From Chloroflexota bacterium (lineage in GTDB: Bacteria; Chloroflexota; Dehalococcoidia; Tepidiformales; Tepidiformaceae): a stretch of DNA of 9,318 nucleotides. The stretch covers positions 1 through 9,318 of the forward strand of contig JANXYE010000331.1 of the NCBI GenBank assembly GCA_025350285.1, in the 5' to 3' direction. Below the pieces are notes generated by a model. The model was not told the DNA's origin, did no database searches, and saw only the letters and a list, made by a program, of their open reading frames with translations. The translations under genes were made by a program, and so were the position numbers. The first letter of the stretch is position 1. Each line of letters opens with the position of its first letter. Shown here in pieces: positions 1 to 5,979 of the stretch.

Positions 1-1
1 C

Positions 2-334
2 GACGGCAAGGTCATCCGGATCGTCAATGCGGAGCGGCAACCGGGCCCGGACGGACAGCTGTACCCCGGGGTGTTCGTGGTGAGGCTTGAGGTGATGACG
101 AACAAGACCTGGGCGCCGGTTGGAGCTGATTTCCAGCTCGAAATGTCGGGCATCGACGGCCGCCGTTACCCGGCTTCGAGCAACCCCGCACTGGGTGGCG
201 TCCTCCCGCTGGGCAACCGCATCGGACTCGTGCTGACCTTCGCCGGAACGGAGCGCCGGGATGTTCTGCCACTCAAGCTGCACCTCCGTAGCCCAGAGGT
301 GCGGTTCCATCTTCAGCCGGGGAAGCCGCGGTGA
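2..334 (+). CDS. 3' end of a protein of unknown function, possibly DUF4352/telokin-like beta domain
   Basis: The reading frame is open from the left edge, so the true start lies upstream; 110 residues are visible. The fragment alternates hydrophobic and polar residues, as beta strands do (VFVVRLEVMTNKTW, FQLEMSGIDGRRYPASS, GLVLTFAGTERRDVLPLKLH). The pattern of a strand with 'N.T' followed by a 'D..G..Y' turn and a late 'LTF' strand recalls the extracellular immunoglobulin-like DUF4352 family, often found in lipoproteins. No signal peptide or anchor can be seen because the N-terminus is missing. It ends in TGA at 332-334, overlapping the next gene's GTG start by 4 bp, so the two are probably co-transcribed and translationally coupled. 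The coding call is firm; the family is a weak match by eye. Confidence 0.6.
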   Translation, partial: DGKVIRIVNAERQPGPDGQLYPGVFVVRLEVMTNKTWAPVGADFQLEMSGIDGRRYPASSNPALGGVLPLGNRIGLVLTFAGTERRDVLPLKLHLRSPEVRFHLQPGKPR

Positions 335-906
335 GCCGCGGGGAGGACCTGCCGACCCTGCCGCACTACCTGGGGCCCGGCCTGCGGATCGTGTTCGTCG
401 GCTATAACCCGGGGCTCGACTCGGCCCGGCTCGGGCACTACTACGCCCGGCCCGGGAACGCGTTCTGGCGCCACCTCAACGCCAGCGGACTCGTGGACCG
501 CACCGTAGGTCCAGCGGACGATGGGCTCCTCATGGACGAGGCGGGTATTGGCTTCACCGACCTCTGTCCGCGGCCATCGTTGCGGGCCAGTGAGTTGACG
601 CCCGAGGAACTTCTCGCCGGGGCGCGCCGTCTGCACGAAGAACTTCTCGCGGCCCAACCCCATGTCGCTGTCCTCGGCGGACGGCAGATCTTCAACGTTT
701 TCGCGGCCGTGAGCTGGGGGCTTACGGGGCGGGAGCTTCGTTCGAGGACGTTCGGCCCGCAGCCGGAGCGCATCGGCGCCCGGACGCGCCTCTGGGTGGT
801 CCCGAACTCGAGCGGACTGGCCAGCGGCCTGCACGCGACGCGCCTCGAACTGCTGCTCCGGCTCGCGGCCGACCTGGGCGGCGGGGCGGACCAGAACGGG
901 TCTTGA
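331..906 (+). CDS. mug: G/U mismatch-specific uracil-DNA glycosylase (Mug/TDG family)
   Basis: This base-excision repair enzyme removes uracil, and in the family also thymine or alkylated cytosine derivatives, from mismatches with G, leaving an abasic site. The 191 residues begin at a GTG that overlaps the previous stop (GTGA). Motif 1 of the family, GxNPG, is seen as VGYNPGLDSA at residues 23-32. Asn26 matches the catalytic Asn of E. coli Mug and human TDG, where the motif is GINPG. It is followed by the characteristic HYYARPGNAFWRHL block (about 36-49), which lines the pocket. Motif 2 is NSSGLAS at 159-165, equivalent to NPSGLSR in E. coli Mug; it holds the loop that wedges into DNA. A 'GFTDLCPRPS' segment also matches the family. 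The protein is slightly longer than E. coli Mug (168 residues), mainly at the C-terminus. It has no evident link to the B12 operon downstream. Confidence 0.93.
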   Translation: MSRGEDLPTLPHYLGPGLRIVFVGYNPGLDSARLGHYYARPGNAFWRHLNASGLVDRTVGPADDGLLMDEAGIGFTDLCPRPSLRASELTPEELLAGARRLHEELLAAQPHVAVLGGRQIFNVFAAVSWGLTGRELRSRTFGPQPERIGARTRLWVVPNSSGLASGLHATRLELLLRLAADLGGGADQNGS

Positions 907-950
907 CCCAGCGCACGGGGGGGGCGATGGTAAGCCTTCGACAACTGTTT

Positions 951-1069
951 CCGGTTCGAGCTCCTCGCGTCGCGAGGTGGATCCGGGGAAGCCGGTGTAA
1001 TTCCGGCGCTGTGCCGCAACTGTGATGGTCCGCTCCGCGGGCCCAGCCAGGAACCCGTCTTGAACCCGG
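951..1069 (+). promoter_or_regulatory. Cobalamin (adenosylcobalamin-class) riboswitch
   Basis: The hallmark elements of the cobalamin aptamer are all present in order. P1 is formed by CCGGTTC (951-957) with GAACCCGG (1062-1069), with one bulge. A CCTCG/CGAGG arm sits at 963-977. The conserved GGGGAA (985-990) leads into P5, GCCGG (991-995) with CCGGC (1003-1007) around loop TGTAATT. The signature GCTGTGCCGCAACTGTGA follows at 1008-1025. P6 is a 7-bp stem, 1027-1033 with 1037-1043, containing one G-T wobble. The B12 box AGCCAGGAACCCGTC lies at 1045-1059. In this family, ligand binding usually turns expression off. It sits upstream of the five-gene operon 1239-6808 on the same strand, which supports a cobalamin role for the operon. 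I see no convincing promoter in 907-950. Confidence 0.95.
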
Positions 1070-1238
1070 CACCGAAGACCTTCGCGCGAAAGGGGTCGGG
1101 ACCATGGCACACGCCTGCTCTGCGTAGAGCTACCCGCCAGCGGCGGGCCAATCTACATCCAAGCCGAACCTGATTCTGCGCGGCGCGCCCTCAGCACGCC
1201 CGTCGCGGACTGTTGAACCTGCATGGAGTGCGTTCCCA
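1070..1238 (+). promoter_or_regulatory. Riboswitch expression region with GC hairpin, ending at the operon's ribosome binding site
   Basis: This stretch separates the aptamer from the first operon gene. It contains a stem GACC (1077-1080) / GGTC (1094-1097) closing a TTCGCGCGAA palindrome, then a strong hairpin CCCGCC (1133-1138) / GGCGGG (1142-1147) with a 3-nt loop. No T-run follows the hairpin, so it is not a classic intrinsic terminator. The likely Shine-Dalgarno is GGAG at 1225-1228, ten bases before the GTG start. Whether control is by termination or by hiding this site cannot be decided by eye. No coding sequence is supported here. Confidence 0.5.
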
Positions 1239-2303
1239 GTGAAGCCTGTTTTTCTTGTCGCCGGAGCGCTCATGGCGCTCTCTCTTTTCTTCGCCTCCGC
1301 GGCGCTGCCTGAAACGGGAGCGGCCGGCCGGGGCGCCGACTACATTCGCACCACGCAACTGCCTGATGGCGGCTTTGGCGCGGGCCAGAGCATGGACGCG
1401 ATCTTCGCCGTCCGCGCCGCCGGTGTCGATCCAAACTCGCTCCTAAAAGACGGCAAATCGCCCGCCGATTTCCTCAAGGCGAACGCCGCCGGGGCCACGA
1501 AGCCGGCCGAGGCAGCGAAGGCCGCGCTCGCCGCTCGGGCGCTCGGGATCGACCCGCGTTCGGTCGCCGGGACCGACCTTATCGCGAAGATAAACGCCGG
1601 GTACGCCGCCGCCACGGGCCTCTATGCCGCGGACGACTTCAGCCAGTCCATTGCGCTGATTGGGCTCGCCTGCACAGGCAACAACATCCCCAGTAGCGCC
1701 GTCCTCGCGCTTCGCAAAACGCAGATCGACGATGGCGGCTGGGGCTTCCAGGGCGCGAGCGATCCCGACACCACGGGCATCGCCCTCCAGGCGCTAGTCG
1801 CGGCCGGGGCGCCGAAGTCTGACGCCGCGCTGGCGAAGGCCGTCGCCTACCTCAAGAGCACGCAGGGCAAGGACGGTGGTTGGGGCTTCGACCCGAATGA
1901 ATCAAACGCCTCATCAACCGCCTTCGCCATCCAGGGCCTGCTCGCCGCTGGCGAAAACGTCGAAACCGCCGCGTACACGAAGACCGGCGTGAACCCGGTG
2001 ACGTACCTGATCAGCCAGCAGAACCCGGACGGTTCGTTTAAGGGTTTCGACCCGGCGTTCGCCACGAACCAGGTAGTTCCGGCGCTGGCCGGACGCACCT
2101 TTTGTGACGCGTCGGCGACGGCCATACGTCCGGCCGGTCCCGCGGCCGCGGTTACGCCGGCCCGGCCAAGGGCTCCGCTCCCACCCAACACGGGAACTGG
2201 CGCAATGAGTGGTGAGTCCGCTACCGCGCTCATCGCCATGGCGGTCGTGCTGCTCGTGTTGGCGGGTGGCGCGGCTGTGACCGCCACGCGGAAAGCCCGG
2301 TAG
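1239..2303 (+). CDS. Secreted, membrane-anchored prenyltransferase/squalene-oxidase-repeat protein (transcobalamin alpha-domain-like)
   Basis: 354 residues from a GTG start with GGAG upstream. Residues 1-21 are a signal peptide (hydrophobic core, ASA cleavage site). The body (about 30-290) carries toroid repeats with the QW-like motif: DGGFG (43-47), DGGWGF (165-170), DGGWGF (212-217) and DGSFKGF (264-270), each followed by a small-residue helix. This is the alpha6/alpha6 barrel seen in terpene cyclases, protein prenyltransferases and the alpha domain of transcobalamin and intrinsic factor. No DxDD motif or zinc-site pattern is visible, so a binding rather than catalytic role is likely. A Pro/Ala-rich stalk (about 295-313) leads to LPPNTG (314-319), a membrane span (about 328-347) and a basic tail RKAR, i.e. 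a cell-surface anchor. It is the first gene after the B12 riboswitch. Proposed role: one half of a surface cobalamin binder. The fold assignment is good; the ligand is inferred from context. Confidence 0.88.
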   Translation: MKPVFLVAGALMALSLFFASAALPETGAAGRGADYIRTTQLPDGGFGAGQSMDAIFAVRAAGVDPNSLLKDGKSPADFLKANAAGATKPAEAAKAALAARALGIDPRSVAGTDLIAKINAGYAAATGLYAADDFSQSIALIGLACTGNNIPSSAVLALRKTQIDDGGWGFQGASDPDTTGIALQALVAAGAPKSDAALAKAVAYLKSTQGKDGGWGFDPNESNASSTAFAIQGLLAAGENVETAAYTKTGVNPVTYLISQQNPDGSFKGFDPAFATNQVVPALAGRTFCDASATAIRPAGPAAAVTPARPRAPLPPNTGTGAMSGESATALIAMAVVLLVLAGGAAVTATRKAR

Positions 2304-2319
2304 CGAGGCGGCTAGCGCC

Positions 2320-2324
2320 GGAGG
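2320..2324 (+). promoter_or_regulatory. Shine-Dalgarno GGAGG that favours the second ATG of the T-component gene
   Basis: GGAGG ends directly against the first ATG (2325), leaving no spacer, but lies 6 nt before the in-frame ATG at 2331. The second ATG is therefore the more likely start. Confidence 0.7.
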
Positions 2325-2330
2325 ATGAAC

Positions 2331-3419
2331 ATGCACACCTTCGCCTGGCTCTCGTGGGTCGCGTTGGTCATGGCCGTTGCCCTTTCGACGACGAATCCGC
2401 TTTACCTCGTGGTTGTGCTGTTGGCCGTCATCCTGGTGGCGGCCCTCAGCCCGCGCGGTGATCACGGGCTCACGAGCTTCCGCGTTCTGGCGACGTTCGG
2501 AGCGGGGATGCTGGCCATCTCGGTTGGCATCTCGGTGATCAACGGAAGCTACGGGCGTCACATCCTCTTCACCATCCCGGGGCCCAACTTCCCGGACTGG
2601 CTCGGCGGCCTAGCGCTCGGCGGCCCGGTTTCGGCCGAAGGGCTTGTCGCGGCGGGCATTCGTGGCTTTTCGATCCTCTGCGTGCTGCTGGCGTTCGGCG
2701 TCTTCAACGGCGCCGTGAGCCCACATCGCGTGCTACGGGCCGCGCCGGCGGCGGTCTTCCACGCGGGCCTGGTCGTGACCGTCGGATTATCGTTGCTGCC
2801 GGCGAGCATCGACGATGTCCGCCGCATCCGCGAAATGCGCACGCTGCGTGGCGCCCCCGGCGGCATGCGCCAACTCCCCGCGCTGATCGTGCCCGCCATC
2901 ATCGGCGGGCTCGAACGTTCAATGCGGCTGGCCGAAGCGATGGAAGCGCGCGGCTACGCTTCGGCGCCATCGACGGCCCGCTGGCCCCAGGCGATAGGCG
3001 CGCTTTCCGCGCCGCTGCTGATGGCGGCGGCCGGGCTCTGGTACTACTACGACAATCTGCGCCCGCTAGCCTCGGTGCTCGCCGCCGCCGGGGCTTGCGC
3101 GCTGGCCGCCTGGCTTCTGCTCGCGGCGCGCTCCCGGCACACCACTCGCCTGCGCAACGAACCGCTGGGCGCGCTCGATAGGGCCGGAATTGCGTTCTCG
3201 CTCGCCCTCATCATGTTCACCGTTGCGGGCAAGCAGGCAGGATGGGTCGAACTCGGTTACAACCCGTTCGCGAACCTGCCGGCGCCGGAGTTCGCGCTGC
3301 CGGGCGGACTCGTCGCGCTCGCCTGCGCGTGGCCGGCGCTGCGCCTCGCGCTTCAGCCTTCCAAACAGGAACTGATGACGACGCCATCGCTCTATCCGGC
3401 GAAGGTGGCCCGCCAATGA
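2331..3419 (+). CDS. ECF transporter transmembrane (T) component, CbiQ/EcfT family
   Basis: This integral membrane scaffold of an energy-coupling-factor importer links the ATPases to the substrate-binding S component. The preferred start at 2331 gives 362 residues; an ATG two codons upstream (2325) is possible but sits against the Shine-Dalgarno. Hydrophobic spans run at about 3-20, 24-40, 50-70 and 109-130 and continue after 135. The cytoplasmic coupling helices carry the family's two X-R-G motifs: LRG at 172-174 within VRRIREMRTLRGAPGG, and ARG at 206-208 within RLAEAMEARGYA. A further hydrophobic C-terminal region (about 217-330, three to four spans) makes the protein about 100 residues longer than a typical EcfT of roughly 260. 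It starts 27 nt after the toroid protein and overlaps the ATPase gene by ATGA (3416-3419). It belongs to the riboswitch operon. Confidence 0.92.
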   Translation: MHTFAWLSWVALVMAVALSTTNPLYLVVVLLAVILVAALSPRGDHGLTSFRVLATFGAGMLAISVGISVINGSYGRHILFTIPGPNFPDWLGGLALGGPVSAEGLVAAGIRGFSILCVLLAFGVFNGAVSPHRVLRAAPAAVFHAGLVVTVGLSLLPASIDDVRRIREMRTLRGAPGGMRQLPALIVPAIIGGLERSMRLAEAMEARGYASAPSTARWPQAIGALSAPLLMAAAGLWYYYDNLRPLASVLAAAGACALAAWLLLAARSRHTTRLRNEPLGALDRAGIAFSLALIMFTVAGKQAGWVELGYNPFANLPAPEFALPGGLVALACAWPALRLALQPSKQELMTTPSLYPAKVARQ

Positions 3420-4999
3420 TCGCTGATCTCGTCGCCGTGAACTACACCTATCCCGGCGCAGTCGATCGGGCGTTGACCTGCGTGAACCTGCGCGTTCGCG
3501 AGGGGGACTTCACGCTCGTCGCCGGGCCATCGGCCGGGGGGAAATCGACGCTTGTGCGGCTCTTCAATGGGCTCATCCCGCAGTTCTATGGGGGCAAGAT
3601 CGGCGGGAGCATTGTGGTCAGCGATCATGACCCGTCACGCACGCCGACGCGGGAGATGGCCGCGATCGCCGGGATGGTGTTCCAGGAGCCCGAGGTGCAG
3701 GGCGTTTCGGACACGGTCGAAGACGAGATAGCCTTCGGCATGGAGCAGCACGCGGTCCCACCTCGCGAGATGGCGGCACGCCTCGACGAGCTGCTGGAGC
3801 GCTTCGGCATCGCCCACCTCCGTGCGCGGAGGCTCCGGACGCTCTCCGGCGGCGAGCGGCAGCGGGTCGCGATCGCGGCGGCACTCGCTCTTCGGCCAAG
3901 GCTCCTGCTCCTCGATGAGCCGACTTCGCAACTCGATCCTGCCGGGGCCGAAGCGGTGATCAACACGCTCGCGTCGCTTCCCGGAACGACCGGCACGGCG
4001 GTGCTGGTGGTGGAGCACCGGCTCGAACGCCTGTTGCACAGGGTCGGGCGTGTCGTCGAGGTCGCCGGAGGGAAGGTGCGCGAGTGGACGCCGCGCGAGG
4101 CCGCGCTGGAACTTACGGCAGTCCCGCCCGTGGTCGAACTGGGGCGGCGCCTGGGGTTCGTGCCACCGCCACTGACTATCGACGAGTTCCGGGCCGCGGC
4201 CCTTGGCCGGCAGCTGGGCGCGAGGGCCTCGGAGAACCTTGTTGCGGGCGACCCGGTGATCAAGGCGGATGGTCTCACCGCTGGGTATGGAGACTTCGTC
4301 GCGCTGCGAGATGCTTCCTTTACGCTCCACCAGGGCGAGGTCATCGCCCTCGTCGGCGCGAACGGCAGCGGCAAGTCGACGCTGTTTCGTGCCATCACGG
4401 GCCTCCTGGGCCGCATTTCGGGGACGATAGCGGTCGATACAGGATGTGGGCTCACGTCCGCGGCCGGGCTCCCGGTGCAGCGCCGAACCGCCGGGGCGGG
4501 CCTCGTCCCGCAGAACCCGTCGCTCGCGCTGTTCAAGGACACCGTGCGGGACGAGGTGGCCGAAACGCTTCACCTTCGCCGCCGCCCGCCCGAGAGCGTT
4601 TCCGCGACCCTCGAAGCGTGGGACATCAGCCACCTCTCCGGGCGGAACCCGCGCGACCTTTCGGTTGGGCAGCAGCAGCGAGTGGCCATCGCGGCGATGC
4701 TGGCGCACGAACCGCGCGCCTGGCTGCTTGATGAACCGACGCGGGGGGCCGACGCGGAGGCAAAGACTTGGCTAGCGGCGCGCCTCTGTGCTCACGCGGC
4801 GGGCGGCGGCGCGGCGATCGTCGCGACCCACGACATCGAATCCGCGGCGCTCTTCGCGACGCGCGTGATCGGACTTGACGGGGGCGAGATCGTGTTCGAC
4901 CTCCCGGCGCGAGTGGCGTTCGCGGCCGACGGGCCATGCCCGACTCAGATAGCGCGCGTGGTGGCGGGCGCAACCGTGGTCAGCGAGGTGGAGTGGTGA
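3416..4999 (+). CDS. Fused double ECF ATPase (two ABC domains, EcfA/CbiO type)
   Basis: 527 residues with two complete nucleotide-binding domains in one chain, replacing the EcfA1/EcfA2 pair. Domain 1 has Walker A GPSAGGKST (37-45), Q-loop Gln90, signature LSGGERQ (143-149), Walker B LLLLDEPT (163-170) and switch His201. Domain 2 has Walker A GANGSGKST (314-322), signature LSVGQQQR (415-422), Walker B AWLLDEPT (435-442) and switch His472. All catalytic motifs look intact in both halves; the second signature has Val where LSGGQ has Gly. The frame is open upstream, but ATG 3416 overlaps the T-component stop (ATGA), has GAAGG upstream and begins the usual 'VNYTYPG' strand, so it is the start. 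The end overlaps the next gene's GTG by 4 bp. It would energise the importer from the cytoplasmic face. A single fused pair beside dedicated T and S genes suggests a dedicated transporter, not a shared module. Confidence 0.95.
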   Translation: MIADLVAVNYTYPGAVDRALTCVNLRVREGDFTLVAGPSAGGKSTLVRLFNGLIPQFYGGKIGGSIVVSDHDPSRTPTREMAAIAGMVFQEPEVQGVSDTVEDEIAFGMEQHAVPPREMAARLDELLERFGIAHLRARRLRTLSGGERQRVAIAAALALRPRLLLLDEPTSQLDPAGAEAVINTLASLPGTTGTAVLVVEHRLERLLHRVGRVVEVAGGKVREWTPREAALELTAVPPVVELGRRLGFVPPPLTIDEFRAAALGRQLGARASENLVAGDPVIKADGLTAGYGDFVALRDASFTLHQGEVIALVGANGSGKSTLFRAITGLLGRISGTIAVDTGCGLTSAAGLPVQRRTAGAGLVPQNPSLALFKDTVRDEVAETLHLRRRPPESVSATLEAWDISHLSGRNPRDLSVGQQQRVAIAAMLAHEPRAWLLDEPTRGADAEAKTWLAARLCAHAAGGGAAIVATHDIESAALFATRVIGLDGGEIVFDLPARVAFAADGPCPTQIARVVAGATVVSEVEW

Positions 5000-5979
5000 G
5001 CGAATTTCTTGCGGCAGGGCCGAGGGCCCTCACCCCCAACCCCTCTCCCGACCCGGCGGGAGAGGGGGGCAGATCTTTCGGGCGTTCCCTGGTGTTTGCA
5101 CTGCTGCTGAGCTTAGTTTTTGCGTTCTCGGTTACTTCGGCGCGGGCGGACGGGGAGGCCGGGCTCGTCATCCAGAATGGCGACTCGACCACGACCTACT
5201 GCGTCCCGTTTAAGGGCGATTCAATCACGGGCGCGGACCTGCTTTCGGCGGCGGGGTTGGGTTACGAGCAGTTCGGCGGCGCGGCGCGCACGGTCTGCTC
5301 CATTGGCGGTACCGGGTGCGGCAACGCCGCCAGCTTCGAGAGCTGCTTCTGCCAGTGCCAGGGCTCGAACTGCACCTACTGGGCGTTCTTCACGCAGAAG
5401 CACGGCGAAGGCTGGGTGTATTCGTCACTCGCGTTCAACCTGTTGCGCGCTAAGGATGGCGATGTGCAGGGCTGGAAGTGGGGCCGGGGGAGCCCCAACA
5501 GTGCTCCCGCTCCGAACGCCGTGACGTTCGAGAACATCTGCGGGCACGGCCCGCGCGGTGGCGAGGACCTCCTCCCAACGCCGACGCGGAGGGAGCCGAC
5601 GCAGCAGCCCGCGACGGCGTCTGTCACCGCCTCGGCTCCCTCCGTGTCGGCGACAGACGCCGCGCCCGGCAACACCACCACAACCGTCGCCTCCGAAACC
5701 GAGGCGCCCGGCCCATCTCCGTCGGCGGCTGCCTCATCGCCGGTGGCGTCAGCAAGCGCGACAGCAGCGATCCCGGCCGCGACAGACGCTATCGGCACGG
5801 TGACCGTCACGACCGCGCTGACACACTCGCCAACCGCGCTCGCGCCGGCTACTGGCGGTCCACGCGCGGCGAACGGCGCCGGGGGCTCGTCCGGCCTGCT
5901 GGCGTTTGCGGCCGTTGCCGGCGGACTCGTCGTCGTGACCGCCGCGGCGGTCGTCTGGAGGCGGCGGCATGGCGCTTGA
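4996..5979 (+). CDS. Secreted, membrane-anchored DUF4430 (transcobalamin C-terminal-like) protein
   Basis: The GTG at 4996 overlaps the ATPase stop (GTGA) with GAGG/GGAG just upstream, giving 327 residues. Residues 1-30 are an unusual n-region produced by a translated repeat. A hydrophobic signal core (31-46) and the site ARA|D (after 51) follow. Residues 52 to about 190 match the DUF4430 pattern: GADLLSAAGL (79-88), VCSIGGTGCG, YWAFF (128-132), GEGWVYSS (138-145) and GDVQGWKWG (155-163). This domain is related to the beta domain of transcobalamin and intrinsic factor. It has eight Cys (69, 101, 108, 117, 119, 121, 126, 182), fitting disulfides outside the cell. A Ser/Thr/Ala/Pro stalk (about 191-281), LAPATG (282-287), a membrane span (about 300-320) and RRR form the anchor. 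Proposed role: second half of the surface cobalamin binder. An internal GTG at 5092 is an alternative start but lacks a binding site. Confidence 0.88.
   Translation: MSEFLAAGPRALTPNPSPDPAGEGGRSFGRSLVFALLLSLVFAFSVTSARADGEAGLVIQNGDSTTTYCVPFKGDSITGADLLSAAGLGYEQFGGAARTVCSIGGTGCGNAASFESCFCQCQGSNCTYWAFFTQKHGEGWVYSSLAFNLLRAKDGDVQGWKWGRGSPNSAPAPNAVTFENICGHGPRGGEDLLPTPTRREPTQQPATASVTASAPSVSATDAAPGNTTTTVASETEAPGPSPSAAASSPVASASATAAIPAATDAIGTVTVTTALTHSPTALAPATGGPRAANGAGGSSGLLAFAAVAGGLVVVTAAAVVWRRRHGA
5016..5067 (+). repeat. Palindromic GC-rich repeat translated within the DUF4430 protein's leader
   Basis: Two inverted repeats lie just inside the gene. The first is AGGGCC (5016-5021) / GGCCCT (5025-5030). 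The second is a perfect 11-bp stem, CCCCTCTCCCG (5040-5050) / CGGGAGAGGGG (5057-5067), with a 6-nt loop. The segment from 5027 resembles the common dispersed bacterial repeat of the type 'CCCTCACCCC-AACCCCTCTCCC', whose translation reads LTPNPSP...GEG, as seen here at residues 12-24. Copy number in this genome cannot be seen from one window. Confidence 0.7.

Noticed and set aside
917..924. Run of eight G after the glycosylase gene
   Set aside because: A short homopolymer in a high-GC gap with no nearby coding frame to switch; no functional claim can be supported.
313..1151. Long minus-strand open frames opposite the glycosylase gene and the riboswitch
   Set aside because: They are Arg/Pro/Ser-rich, have no family motifs, and lie opposite a well-supported gene and a structured RNA; they are typical of high-GC antisense frames.
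1305..1319. LPETG at residues 23-27 of the toroid protein, a perfect sortase motif
   Set aside because: It sits immediately after the signal peptide cleavage site, not before a C-terminal membrane span, so it is most likely chance.
3625..4708. Minus-strand frames of 305 and 357 codons opposite the double ATPase
   Set aside because: The plus strand encodes complete ABC motifs in both halves; the reverse translations are low-complexity shadows.
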